Positions 60,119-64,000 of a stretch of DNA of 64,000 nt are shown here, piece after piece. The stretch is from Rutidosis leptorrhynchoides (Eukaryota; Streptophyta; Magnoliopsida; Asterales; Asteraceae). How positions within the stretch are numbered: the stretch's first letter is position 1; every line of letters begins with the position of its first letter. Below the pieces are notes generated by a model, which saw nothing but the letters and a program-made list of their open reading frames with translations, searched no databases and was not told the origin of the DNA. Location of the stretch: NCBI RefSeq assembly GCF_046630445.1, contig NC_092335.1, positions 627,347,501 through 627,411,500 of the forward strand. The letters run 5' to 3'. The position numbers and the translations under genes are program-made.

Positions 60119-62142
60119 ATGTTGAGAAGGATGCTATCAAGGAATTACTCAAGAAAAACGGTAAATTTCTACACCTAAACACCATTTAATCCGAAAATTA
60201 GTGTTCTTGAGCAATTTTTCCCCAATTTGATTTTGATGCTTTTTAGTGTAATTAGGCTTAAATTGTTTATGTATTATGCTTGTATAACCTAGATTGATGC
60301 TATTTAACATGATTAGAAGTCTTAAACTTCAAATTTTGAGTAATCTAGGGTTTGTGTTCTTGAGCAATTTGGGGCTTTTTGATATAAACAGGTTATGGCC
60401 GATTTTTGTCATGAATTGTTGCTAAATTAAGTAGTGTAACATGTTTAGGTAGTTAAATGATCCAAACTTTGAGCCTAAACATGATTTTGAGAATTAAAGT
60501 GGACTTTTTCAAGTCTAAAAATTCATGAACTTGATTTTTGAGAGATAATGCCATTTGAAACTTGTTTAATTGCTAGTAATGATTATTTTGACATGTTATT
60601 TGAGTTGAATGCTTATGAACTTGGCGAACATTTTCGTATATGCTATTTTGAAAAAGTGTAGATTTGATGAAAATATGAAAATGAGCTTAAGTTTGATATA
60701 AATTGATCATGTCATTGTAATTATTTAGATTGATGATTTTGCTGACACTAATGCATATTTGGATGCACAAAAATTGTGTTTGATGTGTTTTGCAGACTGA
60801 AAGGGGTGAATCTTCATCCCAAGCTCGCAATGCTCCTGCTGAGAATGCGGAACAACAGGAGGTGGATAATTACTACAAGCAGGATATACCTCATCCAGTC
60901 ATGACATTTTCTGATATGCACTTGGAAGAGTTGCACCCGAACCTGAGATTTGACAGACTTTGGATAGATTATCCAAAGTATCAAAGGGGTTTGCATACTC
61001 TTCATTCTAAAGTTGTTGAGGTACCTAGGGTCATAGAATGGAGACCCTTAGAAGCTGTAGAATTGGCCGGGCCAATTAGAGAATTACTTGTACAGAGGTA
61101 TGGTAATTCTACTTTTAATGACTGGGTACGTTTATTCACCATGCGTAGACCTGTATATAAAGTATGGTGTGAAGAATTGTTGTGTAGTATAGAGTTGAAT
61201 GATCGGGTAGCTAGTTTAACCGATCGATCTTTTATTAGATTTTTGTTAGGCGGTTCGATGCGCCACATGTCTTTACTAGACATGGCTCAGGCTTTACGTA
61301 TATATACGCCTGAGGAGTTAGCATCTGCCGATTGTAGAGGGTTGATACTAAATGGTAGAAAGATAGATGAAAATTTTGATACACACGGTGTGTGGAGTCA
61401 AATGACAAGCCATCACCGTTTCAAAGGGGAAAATTACTCTTATTTGGATATAGATAGAGCTGAATTAAGAGTGATTCATAGGTTTTTAGCTAATTCGATT
61501 ACACAAAGAGGTAAGAACAAGGAAAAGGTAAATGAATAGGATTTGTTTTACCATATGTGTATTCGAGACCCACAAAGCGCTGTAAGTATACCTTATTGTG
61601 TGGGTTATTATTTATCAGCTATGGTTAGGGGGATGAGACCGCATAGCATAATAGGAGGTGGTATTTTTATTACTTTGATTGCTGAATATCTCGGTGTGGA
61701 TATAAGTCGGGGGGGATTATTAGTAGAAGAACCAGAACCCCGCGATACTATAGGTTTAAATGTATACCATGGTGCGAAAGTTTTGAAGAGGCGAAATAAC
61801 GCCGCAGCACAATACCATGGTAGACATCCACAGGTTGAGAGAAACCAACAGCAAGGTAATGTAGGAGGGGGAAATGAGATGCAAGAAATGCAAAGGTTTA
61901 TAGCTTCACAGGAGTACGAAAATGCTAGACAGAGAGCATTTGAAGATTGGCAAGTTCATCAGAACCAAATCATAGCTCATTGCCAACATATAGGTAGAAA
62001 CTATATTCCTACACCAAAACCCATATTCCCTCCCTGGTCTATAGAGATGCAACCACCGTATCCTACGTATAACCCTACCGAAGCATTCTATAGCACCTAT
62101 GGTTATGCTTGGAACCCCTATTGGTACCAGTATCATCCCTAG
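60119..62142 (+). pseudogene. Env-position gene of element 4 (ATHILA ORF-1-like), two exons, one nonsense codon
   Basis: Exon 1 60119-60160 (14 codons, basic, starting MLRRMLSRN), intron 60161-60795 (GTAAAT..TTTTGCAG, 635 bp), exon 2 60796-62142 (448 codons). The join is in frame and exon 2 has no ATG of its own near its start. The protein of about 462 aa resembles ATHILA ORF-1: RVIHRFLAN, DLFYHMCI, then a moderately hydrophobic stretch about residues 270-300 and a Q/N-rich tail ending YGYAWNPYWYQYHP. A codon that is CAC in element 3 is TAG here (61537-61539), so this copy is truncated at about 261 aa. Apart from this it lacks element 3's frameshift. Whether it acts as an envelope-like protein cannot be judged from sequence. 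Confidence 0.75.
60161..60795 (+). other. Intron in the env-position gene
   Basis: Begins G/GTAAATTT and ends TGATGTGTTTTGCAG/A. It is T-rich with no long ORF. The same boundaries are present in element 3. Confidence 0.65.
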
Positions 62143-64000
62143 TCTACTTAGTTTTATTTATTTTGTAATTTGTAATGTTGATACGTTTAATACTTATGTT
62201 AATATTGTAATAGTTTTTATAATTTTCTAACTTTTATTCTTAGATTTTAATAATTTTTGAATGTGGGGTAATATACCAAACTTCAAAAATATGTATATAT
62301 GTTTGCAGTTTATCTTATGTACACAACAGGGTAAAATAACGCATTTTCAAAGACTGGCATTAAGTTCAGCAAAAGCAACTAATTTTGACGACAAGATGCA
62401 AAATATATGTGAAATAACAACAAGACGGAATGAACAAATGATGTGCACCATTTATCATTCAGCAAACAAACGCCAATATGTTTGGAAACTTTGGTAAAAA
62501 TTTAATCATTTTCACACAAATCACCCTCAATAATTTAAATTGTTACTGATTTCTTGCAAATGAGGGCATTGCAAGATCTTAAGTGTGGGAAGGGGTTAAA
62601 TTCTTTCAGATTTTATAATTTTTATCTTAAACACTTGGTTACCATTAAAAATACTAGTAAAGCAGTAGTTGTATTAGAATCTAGTGCTCTCTGATAATAA
62701 AGAACAGCCCTAGTCTTATATACTGACTACCCAATTCTAGTAAAATTTTTCAAAATTTTCAATTAAATGAACTCAAAATCATGTTTATACATATTTATGA
62801 ACGATAAAACTAGGTTTTAACACCGAAATTATTGTTACCTCAGAAAGGACATAAATTGAGAAACAAACCAAAATGTTAAAATTCATTTAAAATGGAATAG
62901 AGGACGATAAAAAGGAAAATAAAAGCCAAGTGTGGGAAAATTTACCAAGTTATTCAAAACATATATCACATATTTTTGTATAAATAACTGAAAATACTTT
63001 TGCTTTGGACTAAACTAAAAAGTTTTACCTGATTTACTGTAAGAAAGATGGATCTACACGATGAATCAATTCCATCATTAAAAGGAAGTAAAGTCTTCCG
63101 AAAAAGAAACGCGCTTCTTGATTTAGGTCATGAAGTTGTCGTCCAGACCAGCTGTAGGTTGACGAAAAATTTAGAAAAGTCATCACTAAAATCAGCAGGA
63201 AATCCACGGACCTCAGCATCAAATAGGGTCGCCAAGTGGTCAGATTTATCCTAACCATGAGAAGGATTTATCTCGTAAAATGGGGGGGCACCATGCAAAT
63301 TAGCTGGATAAGACTAATGAATCGGATCCCCAGAAAGGATAATCTCCTTAAAAGATCAAAAATCAGCTTTTAAGCCTGATATTACTCAATCCTTGAGATT
63401 GACCTTAAAGATTGAGAATTACAAACTCATGGAATTCGATGATATCTAAACTCGAGCTTGAACGAGAAAATATTTTGATCAAAATTATAAACCGATTTGT
63501 TTTCTGAAAACCCATTTTCAATGCGTTCATTACCTTTGAACGTAAAATCCTAGGAATTCACCTGGAATTCATTAGGTCACCTGAACTAAATCGGGTGTAA
63601 ACCGTAAGAACGGTGGTTGCATAGTGGTCAAAGACAGGACCTTGTGCCAGACCGAAAAATTATAAGGGTGAGCTTTACTATTGCTCCTACCAAGGATAGT
63701 AATTGCGTCCGACACGTTATAGACCATAATTAAAAGCATGTCAGGGGACATTGCCTTAACAGTTGCTTGTTCAACGCTTTCCTTTACAACCGGACGGTAG
63801 TTTACCGAAAGGTAATATACGGGACAAGTAAACTGGACGTGTTGCTTTCCTACTACAAGGTTAGCAAGTGGGTGACACAAAACCGCAAGTTTTGAGCTAA
63901 AATTTTCAAATCTGAAACCCACCAAACCCACAAAAATATTTTGCAAACACCGGTAAAGGGTTATTCCGGAAAACTTATCTAGGGTAAAAACTAGATTTAA
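62143..64000 (+). other. Element 4 3' region
   Basis: Collinear with element 3's 3' region. It has polypurine-like motifs AAGTGTGGGAA at 62581 and 62928, a 78-codon frame at 62261-62497 (open also in element 3, not in D, so probably not coding) and the 68-codon frame at 63048. No other gene signal to the window end. Confidence 0.7.
63048..63254 (+). CDS. 68-aa ORF in the element 4 3' region
   Basis: Starts MDLHDESIPSLKGSK and is almost identical to the element 3 copy. Basic, no motif, product unknown. Listed because the frame is open in three copies of two subfamilies. Confidence 0.35.
   Translation: MDLHDESIPSLKGSKVFRKRNALLDLGHEVVVQTSCRLTKNLEKSSLKSAGNPRTSASNRVAKWSDLS

Larger units (their letters stand above)
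49325..64000 (+). mobile_element. Element 4: Athila-like element, 3' end outside the window
   Basis: 5' LTR, primer site, leader, gag-pol, zinc-knuckle gene, pol-env spacer with internal promoter module, env-position gene and 3' region to 64000. By comparison with element 3 the 3' LTR should begin within about 320 bp of the window end. Closely related to B and 3. It is directly preceded by D's 3' region, with no target duplication visible at the LTR start. Confidence 0.92.

Noticed and set aside
62261-62497. 78-codon frame in the 3' region (also 34748-34984 minus)
   Set aside because: Open in two almost identical copies only, and not kept in D. Not enough to call a gene.

Overview
This 64-kb window is repetitive plant nuclear DNA made almost entirely of LTR retrotransposons inserted into one another. 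I see no host gene, rRNA or tRNA gene. The evidence for a plant is direct: several Ty3/Gypsy elements have primer binding sites matching tRNA-Asp (Athila-type) or initiator tRNA-Met, plant-type gag-protease-RT-RNase H-integrase polyproteins, and a gene of the ATHILA ORF-1 type behind pol. The LTR styles recall Asteraceae, but that is an impression from memory and not proven here.

Layout. 1-2962: piece of an LTR (element F, minus strand), very AT-rich. 2963-5421: start and LTR of element E (minus, tRNA-Met primed). F sits inside E, and E sits inside the 5' LTR of element A. 5422-13438: Athila-type element A (plus), an old decayed copy whose pol is cut by element B. 13439-~23054: element B (plus) with 5' LTR, leader, gag-pol and a small zinc-knuckle gene, then broken. 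23149-24570 and 32061-32633: two halves of an inverted LTR belonging to element 3 (minus), split by complete element C (24571-32055, plus, 5-bp target duplication ATTAA). 32634-~45121: element 3 read leftward (leader, gag-pol, zinc-knuckle gene, env-position gene, 3' region). 45161-49324: fragment D, a different Athila subfamily with its own short ORF in place of gag-pol. 49325-64000: element 4 (plus) with LTR, leader, gag-pol, zinc-knuckle gene, env-position gene and 3' region, running off the window.

Elements B, 3 and 4 are near-identical copies of one Athila-like family. Each carries different disabling mutations, so the family plan can be read by comparing them: one gag-pol frame of about 1,867 codons, a 138-aa zinc-knuckle protein lying in what looks like a discrete exon, and a two-exon env-position gene with its own apparent promoter. 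Element C seems non-autonomous: a zinc-knuckle ORF, no pol, and two arrays of small hairpins.

The most unusual signals are not genes. (1) Pairs of GC-rich palindromes 36-37 bp apart recur in the LTR, the gag leader and before the env-position gene of the Athila family, with compensatory base changes. In the LTR and pre-env copies they lie the same distance upstream of a TATA box, so a promoter module appears duplicated. (2) Element C has a 7-unit LTR hairpin array with constant loop and covarying stems, and a second internal hairpin array with another constant loop. (3) The env-position gene has a 14-codon first exon and a 635-bp intron, preserved in both copies.
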